From: CAZDVQ01 sp964508975
GTDB taxonomy: Bacteria; Bacteroidota; Bacteroidia; Chitinophagales; Saprospiraceae
DNA length: 64,000 nucleotides
Assembly (NCBI GenBank): GCA_964508975.1
Contig: CAZDVQ010000001.1
Location: 1-64,000 of the forward strand
Direction: 5' to 3'
The position numbers and the translations under genes were made by a program. Shown piece by piece: positions 16,970 to 24,631 of the stretch; position 1 is the first letter of the stretch; the number at the start of each line of letters is the position of its first letter. Below the pieces are notes generated by a model. That model did not search any database and was not told where the DNA came from. It worked only from the letters and a program-made list of their open reading frames with translations.

Positions 16970-17959
16970 TTAAGATTTAATCAATGGGAATTTGAGCACA
17001 AATTGTGTACCCCTCGGCTGATTATCGAGTATCGATATTTGCCCTTTTTGGCTTTCGGTGAGCATTTTAACGATGTACAAACCGAGGCCTGTACCTTTCG
17101 TCTCGCGGGTTTCTTCGTTGCCCACCCGGTAAAACTTATCGAACACCTTGCTTTTTTCTTTATCGCTGATACCGATTCCGGTATCCATCAACTTGAGTAT
17201 GGCGGAGTTGTTTTTGCAGGACAACTGTATGTCGATACGTTTACTGTCGCCAGCATATTTCACAGCATTCTCGATGAGGTTCTGCACAATCGAGGTCATG
17301 GCGCCAGGGTCGGCCAATACCACTACATCCGCTTCTATTTGGGTTTCCATGTGCACTTGCGGATAGCGCACCTTGGCTTTTTCTACGAATTGTTGTAGCC
17401 AAAACGAAAAGTCAAGTTCTTCAGATACCAACTTTAGTTCGCCTTCTATGCGGGCAGCCAACAGAAGATTTTCTACCAAAGCGTTTAATCGGTCGGCTTC
17501 GAGTACAGCATTTCCGGCCAGCCTGCTAATCTGTTCTTGGTTCAATTGTCGTTTTGAAAAGGTTTCCAAGGCCAATCGCATTGAGGCTATCGGCGATTTT
17601 AACTCATGTGTAATCGACAGCAAGAAATTACGCTGTTGCCGGGTTACCTCGGCTTCTTTCTGGAAGTTGCGGTATACCAGCCAGATACCAATGATGAGCA
17701 CCAGCAGCAGCACGCCACCCTCGCTCATAATCATGGTGCGCTGGCGGTCGTTCTTGCGTTTCAGCTTGAGGTACTCGTCCCATGTTTCAAAGGTTTCGCT
17801 ACTACCGCCCTTTGCAATGTATTGTTCTTGCAACAAGGTTTTCTCAGCCTTAAAAGCCTCCTTGGTTTTTTGATACAGCAATAACGACCACCAAGTGCCC
17901 GCCAGGAGCACATAGGCAATCAATATCCCGAATAGGTGTTTCGCGCTGATGAATTTCAT
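16970..17959 (-). CDS. Sensor histidine kinase
   Basis: 329 residues with two membrane segments (about 9-29 and 80-98) enclosing a short 50-residue periplasmic loop. The dimerisation box is SITHELKSPIASMR with phospho-acceptor His118. The ATP-binding domain has the N box (QNLIENAVKYA), G1 (DTGIGI), F (FDKFYRV) and G2 (GTGLGLYI). The small loop suggests sensing within the membrane or through a partner. It starts 4 bp from the stop of the aminotransferase gene, so a single transcript is likely. Confidence 0.93.
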   Translation of the reverse strand: MKFISAKHLFGILIAYVLLAGTWWSLLLYQKTKEAFKAEKTLLQEQYIAKGGSSETFETWDEYLKLKRKNDRQRTMIMSEGGVLLLVLIIGIWLVYRNFQKEAEVTRQQRNFLLSITHELKSPIASMRLALETFSKRQLNQEQISRLAGNAVLEADRLNALVENLLLAARIEGELKLVSEELDFSFWLQQFVEKAKVRYPQVHMETQIEADVVVLADPGAMTSIVQNLIENAVKYAGDSKRIDIQLSCKNNSAILKLMDTGIGISDKEKSKVFDKFYRVGNEETRETKGTGLGLYIVKMLTESQKGQISILDNQPRGTQFVLKFPLIKS

Positions 17960-17963
17960 ACGC

Positions 17964-19115
17964 TTACAGTTTTACGGTCTTTAACTTAGCGGCGGCGGCA
18001 TCGAGCGTGGCTTCGTGCTTGGCAAAACAGAACCGCAAGTAACGCCCATCGGCAGGGGCTTGACTATAAAATGGCGATAGCGGTATGGTGGCCACGCCAT
18101 ATTCGCGGGTGAGCAACTTGGCCAGTTCTAGGTCGGGCAAATCACTTACCACGCTGTAATCGGCTAGTTGAAAAAAAGTGCCCACCGAGGGTAGCAATTT
18201 AAACGGTGAACCCGCCATGGCTTGCACAAAATAGTCGCGCTTGGCCTGGTAAAATGTACCCAGTTGTTTCCAAGGTCCAGAGGTTTCGAGGTAATCGGCC
18301 AGGGCGTACTGCGAGGCAGTATGTATGCTAAAGTTCACATACTGGTGTACTTTCCTGATTTCGCGCATGATGGGCTCGGCAGCAACCACGTAACCAAGGC
18401 GCCAGCCGGTCAAGTGGAATGTTTTGCCAAACGATGCCGCAGCGATACAACGGCCCCAAAGCTCGGGGTAGCGCAGCACACTCTCATGGCGTCGACCATC
18501 AAAAACGATGTGCTCATAGACCTCGTCGCTGAGGATGAACAAATCTGGAAAATCCTCTACGATACCACAGATGGCGTTCATGTCCTCGGCATCAAAACAG
18601 GTGCCCGTTGGGTTGTGGGGCGTGTTTACAATCAGCAGTTTAGTATTGGGTTTAATGCTAGCACGCAGCTCGTCCCAATCAATTTTAAACAAAGGTCCTT
18701 TGGTTTGAATCGCCACGGTTTTGGCTCCGCAGAGCGTAATGGCTGGGCGGTAGCTATCGTAAGCGGGCTCAATGATAATCACTTCCTCGCCGGGGTGAAC
18801 CAAGGCCGTTATGACCGAGAAAATACCTTCGGTAGCGCCTGCACAAACGGTAATTTCAGTGCCCGGGTGCACATCGGCATCGTAGGCTTCCTGGATGAGG
18901 GCGGCGATACGCTCGTTGAGCAAGGGCACGCCTGGCATGGGGGCATATTGGTTAAAGCCATCTTTGATATAACGGCAAACCAGGTCTTTGAGGGCTTCAT
19001 CGCCGTCAAATTCAGGGAAGCCTTGCGCTAGGTTTATGGCACCGTGTTCACGGGCCAGGGCACTCATCACGGTAAAAATAGTGGTACCGACCTCGGGTAA
19101 TCTAGATGGTATCAT
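17964..19115 (-). CDS. Methionine aminotransferase-like PLP enzyme (class I/II)
   Basis: 383-residue fold-type I aminotransferase. The PLP lysine is Lys231 in AASFGKTFHLTGWRLGY; other motifs are CAGATEGIF, NTPHNPTG and LSDEVYEHIVF. The SFGKTFHxTGW form and INLAQGFPEFDG start are typical of the YbdL/methionine aminotransferase group, which transaminates methionine and aromatic amino acids. Gene order is SpeE-like, aminotransferase, kinase, regulator, with gaps of 10, 4 and 8 bp. The substrate is inferred from the family only. Confidence 0.9.
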   Translation of the reverse strand: MIPSRLPEVGTTIFTVMSALAREHGAINLAQGFPEFDGDEALKDLVCRYIKDGFNQYAPMPGVPLLNERIAALIQEAYDADVHPGTEITVCAGATEGIFSVITALVHPGEEVIIIEPAYDSYRPAITLCGAKTVAIQTKGPLFKIDWDELRASIKPNTKLLIVNTPHNPTGTCFDAEDMNAICGIVEDFPDLFILSDEVYEHIVFDGRRHESVLRYPELWGRCIAAASFGKTFHLTGWRLGYVVAAEPIMREIRKVHQYVNFSIHTASQYALADYLETSGPWKQLGTFYQAKRDYFVQAMAGSPFKLLPSVGTFFQLADYSVVSDLPDLELAKLLTREYGVATIPLSPFYSQAPADGRYLRFCFAKHEATLDAAAAKLKTVKL

Positions 19116-19125
19116 GCGGGTTCAT

Positions 19126-19794
19126 TTAAACTTGTTTGGCGATCAACATGCGGTTTCCCAGTACCTCGATAAAACGCGAGTTGGGGAAAACCACCTGGAA
19201 AACATCGTCGAAGTATTGCTGCGTGGCGGCTTTTTCCTCGTCGGAACGAGCTAGGCGATTAAAAATCAGGTAACCGCCGGGGAGGAGGAGTCGTTTACAG
19301 TCCTCTAAAAAATAAGGCTGCTCAAAGGCTTCGGGCACCACATCATCTAGGAAAATATCCACGCAGATGAGCCCAAATTCCTCCTCGCACACGTCCACGA
19401 AAACTTCAGCGTCGGCGTGAACCAGTTCAATGCTCGACGAGAGGCGTTGCAGGCTGTACTTCTCGGCCAGGCGAATGATTTCTTCGTCAATTTCAACGGC
19501 CACGTAGTGGAATTGTTTATCGAAAATCACATCCAGCAGGTATGGGATGCTACCTAGGCCAAGGCCCAGCACCAGCACGTCCTTGTTGGGCAGCTCGTCG
19601 AGCGGTATTTCGAGGAAAGCCTCCCTGAAATTCACGTAGAGATCGTCGTAGGAGTACACGGCGTGGCCCGTATCGAGTTGGTAGCGGCCTTTACGCAGGG
19701 TAATATTGAGCTCGGGCGTATAATCCGAGCCAGTGGCTTCCACGGGCAACTCCACGAAGTAGCTGAGCAGTCGTTTTAAAAATTGAAATCGCAT
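19126..19794 (-). CDS. Spermidine synthase-like Rossmann protein
   Basis: 222 residues with a SAM-binding Rossmann core: VLVLGLGLGSIPYLL (glycine loop), VAVEIDEEIIRLAEKY (acidic end of strand 2), VHADAEVFV and LICVDIFLDDVVPEAF. This pattern matches the polyamine-synthase-like methyltransferase group, but the protein is shorter than a true spermidine synthase (about 280) and the N-terminal beta domain is reduced, so it may not use putrescine. It is the first gene of a four-gene leftward run. Confidence 0.78.
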   Translation of the reverse strand: MRFQFLKRLLSYFVELPVEATGSDYTPELNITLRKGRYQLDTGHAVYSYDDLYVNFREAFLEIPLDELPNKDVLVLGLGLGSIPYLLDVIFDKQFHYVAVEIDEEIIRLAEKYSLQRLSSSIELVHADAEVFVDVCEEEFGLICVDIFLDDVVPEAFEQPYFLEDCKRLLLPGGYLIFNRLARSDEEKAATQQYFDDVFQVVFPNSRFIEVLGNRMLIAKQV

Positions 19795-19808
19795 CGTTGC
19801 AAAGGTAG

Positions 19809-19882
19809 CCCATTTTTTAAAGCAAGCTCATCAAAAAATAGCTCGTTTTTCCCTCGAAACCCAAAATCCAAACATACGCTTA
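19809..19882 (+). repeat. Repeat E, copy 2
   Basis: Near-copy of 13896-13968 (shared ATTTTTTAAAGCAA, CTCATC, AAAATAGCT, CTCGAAACCCAAA and CCAAAC..TAC). It lies just upstream of the start of the SpeE-like gene, so it could also hold part of that promoter region. Confidence 0.6.
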
Positions 19883-19974
19883 GTAGTTTGAGTTGAAGTA
19901 CGCCGGTTCAACAAAAACGCTAAGCAATGGACCAGTCATTTCATCCATTGTTCATTTTCTCCTTTATTTATTTT

Positions 19975-20071
19975 GGGCGTTGCGGCCTACGGCCGCCGCT
20001 GTCCTCCGGGGTGCGCGTTGCTTCGTGCTGCGCACCAGCGCCTACGGCGCTGCCCTCCGGCCAGCTAACGC
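19975..20071 (+). repeat. Element A, copy 5 (outer stem GCGTT/AACGC)
   Basis: A very regular copy: GCGGCC-TAC-GGCCGC on the 5' side, CC-TCC-GG, GGTGCGC...GCGCACC, and AGCGCC-TAC-GGCGCT on the 3' side. The third stem is perfectly paired here where other copies have one mismatch. Antisense to the nuclease gene whose stop is 20 bp away. Confidence 0.88.
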
Positions 20072-20090
20072 GGGAATTGGTACAGCCTAG

Positions 20091-21095
20091 CTAAATCAAG
20101 CCCATTTTCTTGGCTTCAGTGATGGCGTTTTTAACCAGTTGATATTTTAGTTGTAAGTTTTTAGCTATTTCTTTCAAGCTAATACCTTCTTTGTATTGCT
20201 TAATGACTTCAAAGGAGTTGAAAATACCTTTTTCTACGCCTTTTTCTTCTCCAAGTTCGATGCCTTGCTCGATGCCTTGCTCGATGCCTTGCTCCCGGCC
20301 TTTTACATAGCCAGCGGCCTCATATTGTTCTTTCAGCGTGTAGGGGGTCTTTTTCATATCAACCTGGTTGATGAGTTCCTTGAAATTTTGTTCAAACTGC
20401 GCCTTGTCCACCCGCGAGGTACGGAAAAGATAGCTTAACGATTGCGCGAAGAGCTGCTCGTTTTGCTGGAGCACCTCATGTGCCTGGACCATTTTCCCGA
20501 GCATCTGCTCCTCGTAGTCGGACTCGTTTACGGCGCCTAGAGTCAGGATGGCGTAACGTGTGAGCTCCAGCTTGTACCTGGCTAACTTTTTTTGGAGGTC
20601 TTTGGACAAGTGCTCAAAGATAAAATCAAAATTAGGTACAAAACGTTCAAGTATGCTATTTTTTAGCCCTAAAATTTCAACTATCGACTTGGGCCGCCAG
20701 TTTTTCTTGCCCTGATAAACCAGTATGGGCAGCACGAAGCGCGGTTTTTCGCCGCCCGAGATATCTTTGCGCATGATGGCGCAGATGTATTCCAGCAGTT
20801 GCAACGACACGTGGGTATCACCGGCGTACTTGTGCTCGAAAAGGAAGGCCGTGTGGAGTTTTCCGTTTGGACCAGGTACCTGCCAAACCACGTCGCTGAA
20901 CGTTTTGGCGAGGTCAGGGCCCAGGTAGCTGGCCGTTTCAAGCTCCATTGCATCAAGCTGGTACAAGGCCAGCACCTCGGCAGGCAGCGTGTTTTGCAAG
21001 AAATCGAGCACTACCTCCTTCATGCTGAACACCGCCTTGAACATTTCGTCGTGCGGACTTTGTTGATTTGTTGTTTTGTTTTGTACAGACTTCAC
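20091..21095 (-). CDS. Rpn-family PD-(D/E)XK nuclease / putative transposase
   Basis: 334 residues. The N-terminal half begins SPHDEMFKAVFS and has the nuclease core Asp68 (SDVVW), Glu87-x-Lys89 (FLFEHKY) and the LLEYICAIM helix typical of Rpn recombination-promoting nucleases (PF04754-like). The C-terminal region contains short tandem repeats (GIEQGIEQGIEQGIELGEEKG) encoded by a 12-bp direct repeat, then a small helix-turn-helix-like tail. Rpn proteins are DNA endonucleases whose role is debated (recombination, phage defence, domestication). No terminal inverted repeats or target duplication were found around it. Confidence 0.85.
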   Translation of the reverse strand: MKSVQNKTTNQQSPHDEMFKAVFSMKEVVLDFLQNTLPAEVLALYQLDAMELETASYLGPDLAKTFSDVVWQVPGPNGKLHTAFLFEHKYAGDTHVSLQLLEYICAIMRKDISGGEKPRFVLPILVYQGKKNWRPKSIVEILGLKNSILERFVPNFDFIFEHLSKDLQKKLARYKLELTRYAILTLGAVNESDYEEQMLGKMVQAHEVLQQNEQLFAQSLSYLFRTSRVDKAQFEQNFKELINQVDMKKTPYTLKEQYEAAGYVKGREQGIEQGIEQGIELGEEKGVEKGIFNSFEVIKQYKEGISLKEIAKNLQLKYQLVKNAITEAKKMGLI

Positions 21096-21640
21096 CTAAG
21101 TAATTTTTTAAAATTAAAAAACATCTGGTGAAGTGTGCCGCAAAAATAAGGCAAGTACTTGCAATATAGGTAGTTATACTTTATTCGATTTAGTTATAGT
21201 TTATTCCAATTTAGGGCCTGTTTGGGAATATTACCCCGCTGCCGAGCATTGCGCGAGGTATCTGGAGCAGAGTTAAAGACAACAAAAGAAAACCCTACGA
21301 CGGCATACCGTTTGGACATACACAATACCAAAATAATCAGGGAACGATAGCTGGGCAAAAAACAATTGAAAGCAGTTCATAAACAACAGAAACACGATTA
21401 GCAAACCCTCAAAAAAGGTAAATAGCCTCCTAAATTTAGGATTAAAAAAGCTATCTAATCATGTTACTATATTTCCTTTTCAGTATCTTTGCCAACAAGC
21501 TAAGCAACTGTTTGAAAGTATTACCGGGTAACGACAATAGACTTAGTTGATTATTTAAACCTGTACAAATAATAAATATTGACGCAATAGAGCAAACGAA
21601 GTTGCGCAATATAGTTTGTATTCAAATTTAAACTGAAGAT
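21096..21640. other. AT-rich intergenic region
   Basis: 545 bp without a gene. It contains two imperfect direct repeats of TAGTTATACTTTATTC/TAGTTATAGTTTATTC at about 21170-21210 and otherwise shows no strong hairpin, promoter consensus or repeat-family copy. It may hold the divergent promoters of the nuclease and the gene at 21641. Confidence 0.5.
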
Positions 21641-22273
21641 ATGAAAAGAATGACCTTAGTATTGATGAGCATGTTATCTATTTGTTTAACACAAGCCCAA
21701 CAAAAAGCAGTTACAGAAACTGGCGATGAAGTAATTTTATTCGATGACGGGACATGGAAATATCAGAACGAAAAACTAATACAACCCAAGGAGGTCAAAA
21801 CAAATCCCAAAAAATTTGTAAAAGATGAAAAATCAACTTTTTTACTGAAAAGTAATAATCTTAATGTTGGTTTCTATTTAAACCCACAGAAATGGTCATT
21901 TAAAAAAGGTACTTCTAATGAAGATGCTGAGTATGAACTCCAGTTTAAAGGAGAAGATTTGTACGGAATGATTATAACTGAAAAAATAGAAATCCCCCTT
22001 GAAACATTGAAGTCGGTTGCGCTCGAAAATGGACAATTAGCAGCTCCTGACATAAAAGTAGTCAAAGAAGAATTTAGAACCGTAAACGGCTTGAAGGTAC
22101 TTCTGCTCCAGATGAATGGGACGATCCAAGGAATTAAGTTTTCCTATTATGGTTATTACTATTCTAATAGTAAGGGCACAGTCCAATTTATTATTTACAC
22201 CTCGCAAAATTTATTGGATAGCTATATGCCCGAAATTGAAAAATTATTGAATGGCTTAGTTGAAACAAAGTAA
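21641..22273 (+). CDS. Hypothetical secreted protein (DUF3157-like start)
   Basis: 210 residues with a signal peptide (TLVLMSMLSICLTQAQ). The first mature segment, VTETGDEVILFDDGTWKY, is a pattern I associate with DUF3157-like secreted proteins of Bacteroidota. The rest is a lipid-trafficking-like or stress-like alpha/beta region with no catalytic motif. The gene is AT-rich compared with neighbours and ends before a bidirectional terminator. Function unknown; the family hint is tentative. Confidence 0.68.
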   Translation: MKRMTLVLMSMLSICLTQAQQKAVTETGDEVILFDDGTWKYQNEKLIQPKEVKTNPKKFVKDEKSTFLLKSNNLNVGFYLNPQKWSFKKGTSNEDAEYELQFKGEDLYGMIITEKIEIPLETLKSVALENGQLAAPDIKVVKEEFRTVNGLKVLLLQMNGTIQGIKFSYYGYYYSNSKGTVQFIIYTSQNLLDSYMPEIEKLLNGLVETK

Positions 22274-22359
22274 ATACAATGGATATGAGCCATGGCTCTT
22301 TTCAAGGCTAAACCTAAGGATTATGTTAATCCTGCAAAAAAAATTACCCATCCCCCCAC

Positions 22360-22395
22360 AAAAAAAGGGACGAACCTAAGTTCGTCCCTTTTTAT
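22360..22395. terminator. Bidirectional terminator
   Basis: GGGACGAAC-CTAA-GTTCGTCCC at 22368-22389, with A8 before and T5 after. It serves the convergent genes at 21641 and 22412. Confidence 0.92.
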
Positions 22396-22411
22396 ATTTA
22401 AGCTATTGACC

Positions 22412-22990
22412 TTAACCCTTGTAGTCAAAATCTTTGAGTTTGATTTTGCACATTTGGCCGGTTTGCAGGTGGTGCCATACGATACCCTCAATTCCTACGT
22501 TTTGGCCAAACTTAGATTGTTGTTTGGGCAGCCAGCGTTTTAAGGCTTCAAAATCGGTGGGTACTTGGTCAAATGTAACGCGGGCTAGCCAGTCGGGCAG
22601 GGAGAATATGAACAAGGTATGGCCAATCAATTGGAGTGGATTGCCTTGTATTTTCTCGCCTAGGGCTTCTGCGCTCCATTCGCCATCGGGTACGGTAGAG
22701 AAGTCGGTGTTTTTAACGGCGTCAAATATGTAGGCGTCTTCGCTGTCGTTTTCTTTGGCATCTACATACCAAGGATCAACAATACCTTTAGCTTTTTGAA
22801 GTTTATCGGGGTTTCGGCGTTTTTCAAGCCGAACCACAATATGATTCCTAACGGTTACCCGCACGTTTGTCCCATCTAATTTTTCCGTGGCAATAGCGTT
22901 TGCAAAATCAAAGTTTTTGACCACGAGTTGCTCGTTCACCTTTCTGTTGGTGTCCCAGTTCCTGTCGAAGATAGTCGGAATCTTTTCCAT
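22412..22990 (-). CDS. Minimal RNA-ligase-like nucleotidyltransferase
   Basis: 192-residue protein with the covalent nucleotidyltransferase core. Motif I is EKLDGTNVRV (nucleophile Lys37), a downstream DGEWSAEALG segment fits motif III/IIIa, IEGIVWH is motif IV (Glu168) and CKIKLKD is motif V (Lys182, Lys184). This order is that of RNA ligases of the DUF5565/RNA-ligase-1-like group. It is far smaller than T4 Rnl1 (about 370 residues) and has no extra C-terminal domain, so its partner or substrate specificity is unclear. A repair or tRNA-healing role is possible. It stands alone between a terminator and a repeat block. Confidence 0.82.
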   Translation of the reverse strand: MEKIPTIFDRNWDTNRKVNEQLVVKNFDFANAIATEKLDGTNVRVTVRNHIVVRLEKRRNPDKLQKAKGIVDPWYVDAKENDSEDAYIFDAVKNTDFSTVPDGEWSAEALGEKIQGNPLQLIGHTLFIFSLPDWLARVTFDQVPTDFEALKRWLPKQQSKFGQNVGIEGIVWHHLQTGQMCKIKLKDFDYKG

Positions 22991-23068
22991 TAGGCTAAAT
23001 TTTTAGATGCGTTGTGAAGGTAAAATACTTACAATGTTGATCCGCCTGTAAAAGTTCCATGAAAAGGA

Positions 23069-23595
23069 GCCGCGGGTTAAGCGCAGCGCAACCCGGGGTA
23101 ATTAACGCAGCGTCCACCCAAGCCCAGGCGCGGCGGTAAGCGTTAAAAATGGGCCTAGACATTGCCCCGCCGCGCAAGGGTTCCATGGTTTTTTGCAAAT
23201 TTTAATTAAAATTAAGGTTATTTGCGCCTCCCCCGGCGCTGCAGAAATAGTGCCTCACCCCGTCACGAGCTGCCGCTCGTGCCACCCCTCTCCACGGGCA
23301 CATGCTGCGCATGTTGTGGAGAGGGGCTTTCATGTCTAGCACGGCCCGAAACCCTCTCCGCACGCGAGTTTACGAGCGTTTCCGGGGAGAGGGTCGCTGC
23401 GCAGCAGCGGGGTGAGGCACAAATCAGCGTGCCGAGCTTCGCTCGACCGGGTTTCGGTTCGGCTACCGTTCCGTGGCGATTTCTGTACCGTACATGCTCA
23501 AACGGCTTGCCGCCACGGGCTTCCTGTTGTCACCCTGAACCCCGGGTTGCGCTTCGCTTACCCGCGGCTACCGATATGGCCTGCCCTTTGGGCAG
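23069..23595. repeat. Element C, copy 2, with inserted hairpin array
   Basis: Left end GCCGCGGGTTAAGCGCAGCG is inverted at the right end (CGCTTACCCGCGGC). Shared hairpins are GCGCGGCGG/CCGCCGCGC on the left, CCGTGGCG/CGCCACGG on the right and CTGCCC-TTT-GGGCAG at the end. The middle carries an additional unit (23250-23420) absent from the other two copies. No gene is seen from 22991 to 23847. Confidence 0.78.
23250..23420. repeat. Nested inverted-repeat unit inside C copy 2
   Basis: Bounded by perfect 13-bp inverted repeats GTGCCTCACCCCG and CGGGGTGAGGCAC. Inside are two stem-loops: CCCCTCTCCAC...GTGGAGAGGGG (with an ACATGC-TGC-GCATGT tip) and CCCTCTCC...GGAGAGGG. Confidence 0.82.
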
Positions 23596-23603
23596 GGTAG
23601 GTG

Positions 23604-23663
23604 AAAAATGTGCCCTAAATCGTAGCCATGAAAATGGAGCGGTGGGTGCAAGCGGAACGCAAT
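23604..23663 (+). repeat. Element D copy
   Basis: GAAAAATGTGCCCTAAATCG followed by TAGCCATGAAAATGGAGCGG and an AAGCGGAACGCAA end. It flanks C copy 2 on the right and precedes an A copy, the same order as at 5649 and 33226. Confidence 0.75.
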
Positions 23664-23746
23664 GCCTGTAATTGACCCAAAACAATCATCCATAATCAAC
23701 AATCCATAATCCATAATCAGAACCAGCAGCTTTGCTGCTGGTTCCC

Positions 23747-23845
23747 GCGCGAGGTGCCTGTAGGGCGCGGCTGGAAGCCGCGGTGCGAAGCACGGAGCAA
23801 CGCGAACCCCGGAAGGGACCGACGGCGCAACGCGCCGACGCGCCC
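23747..23845 (-). repeat. Element A, copy 6 (outer stem GCGCG/CGCGC)
   Basis: Sense orientation with its GGGCG end 2 bp from the scpA stop codon. The 3' hairpin is CGCGGCT-TCC-AGCCGCG. Confidence 0.85.
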
Positions 23846-23847
23846 AA

Positions 23848-24594
23848 CTAATCCTCCAAGGCTTCGAGCCAGAAGTTGTTGGCACCTTCGCCTAGGGTTA
23901 TGTCGATGTTGCGCATTTGTACCAGCTCGAGGATAGCCAAGAAAACATGGATGGCATGAAGGCGTGTTTTACAATCATCGAACACGGATTGGAAGGTCAT
24001 TTTACGGGCCGAAGCGATGCGCTGGATGATATTTTCGCGTTCCTGCTCGATGGTGTAAGGATATTTTACCACGGTGTGCGTAACCTTGGTGTTGCGGTCC
24101 TCGAACTCGCGCATCACCTTGTCGAAGGCTTTGAGTAGTTTGAACAAGGTGACCGACTCCATCTCGGCCTCGGCTAGGGCTTGGTTGGCTAGGGATTGGA
24201 GTTCTTCGCTGATGTTGCCACGTTTTTCGCGCAGCCAACGGTCGGCCTCCAGGCTACGCATATCGTCGAGGATGGTTTTGTAGCGTTTGTATTCTAGCAG
24301 GCGCTCTACCAGTTCTTGGCGCGGGTCAATCTCCTTGCCTTGCTCGTCAAGTTCGCGGCGGGGCAGCAACATTTTGGCTTTGATGCGCATGAGGGTGGCC
24401 GCCACGAGGATAAACTCGCTGGCCACGTCGATGTTCAAGGTTTCGAGGTGGCGGATATAAGCCAGAAACTCATCGGTAATCCGAGCGATGGGGATGTTGT
24501 AAATATCCAGCTCGTCGCGTTCTATGAAGAAAAGCAGCAGGTCGAAAGGGCCTTCAAACTGTGCAATTTTAATGGTATAGGTATCGAGGTTCAT
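23848..24594 (-). CDS. scpA: Segregation and condensation protein A
   Basis: Kleisin subunit of the Smc-ScpAB condensin, 248 residues. The N-terminal Smc-binding region is recognisable (KIAQFEGPFDLLLFFIERDELDIYNIPIARIT), followed by a helical linker and a C-terminal winged-helix domain (SVFDDCKTRLHAIHVFLAILELVQ). I start at the ATG at 24594; an upstream extension of 71 codons lacks family character and crosses the intergenic gap. The ATPase gene lies 37 bp upstream. ScpB and Smc are not in the window. Confidence 0.93.
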   Translation of the reverse strand: MNLDTYTIKIAQFEGPFDLLLFFIERDELDIYNIPIARITDEFLAYIRHLETLNIDVASEFILVAATLMRIKAKMLLPRRELDEQGKEIDPRQELVERLLEYKRYKTILDDMRSLEADRWLREKRGNISEELQSLANQALAEAEMESVTLFKLLKAFDKVMREFEDRNTKVTHTVVKYPYTIEQERENIIQRIASARKMTFQSVFDDCKTRLHAIHVFLAILELVQMRNIDITLGEGANNFWLEALED

Positions 24595-24631
24595 GGGATT
24601 CAACGAGATGTTTTTAGATGAATTGTAAGCC

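Noticed and set aside
18222..19031. Open frame antisense to the aminotransferase gene (269 codons)
   Set aside because: No motif, and the opposite strand holds a complete PLP enzyme.
20091..21095. Rpn-nuclease gene as the transposase of the repeat elements
   Set aside because: It is a PD-(D/E)XK protein without terminal repeats matching A, C or D, and only one element A copy lies near it.
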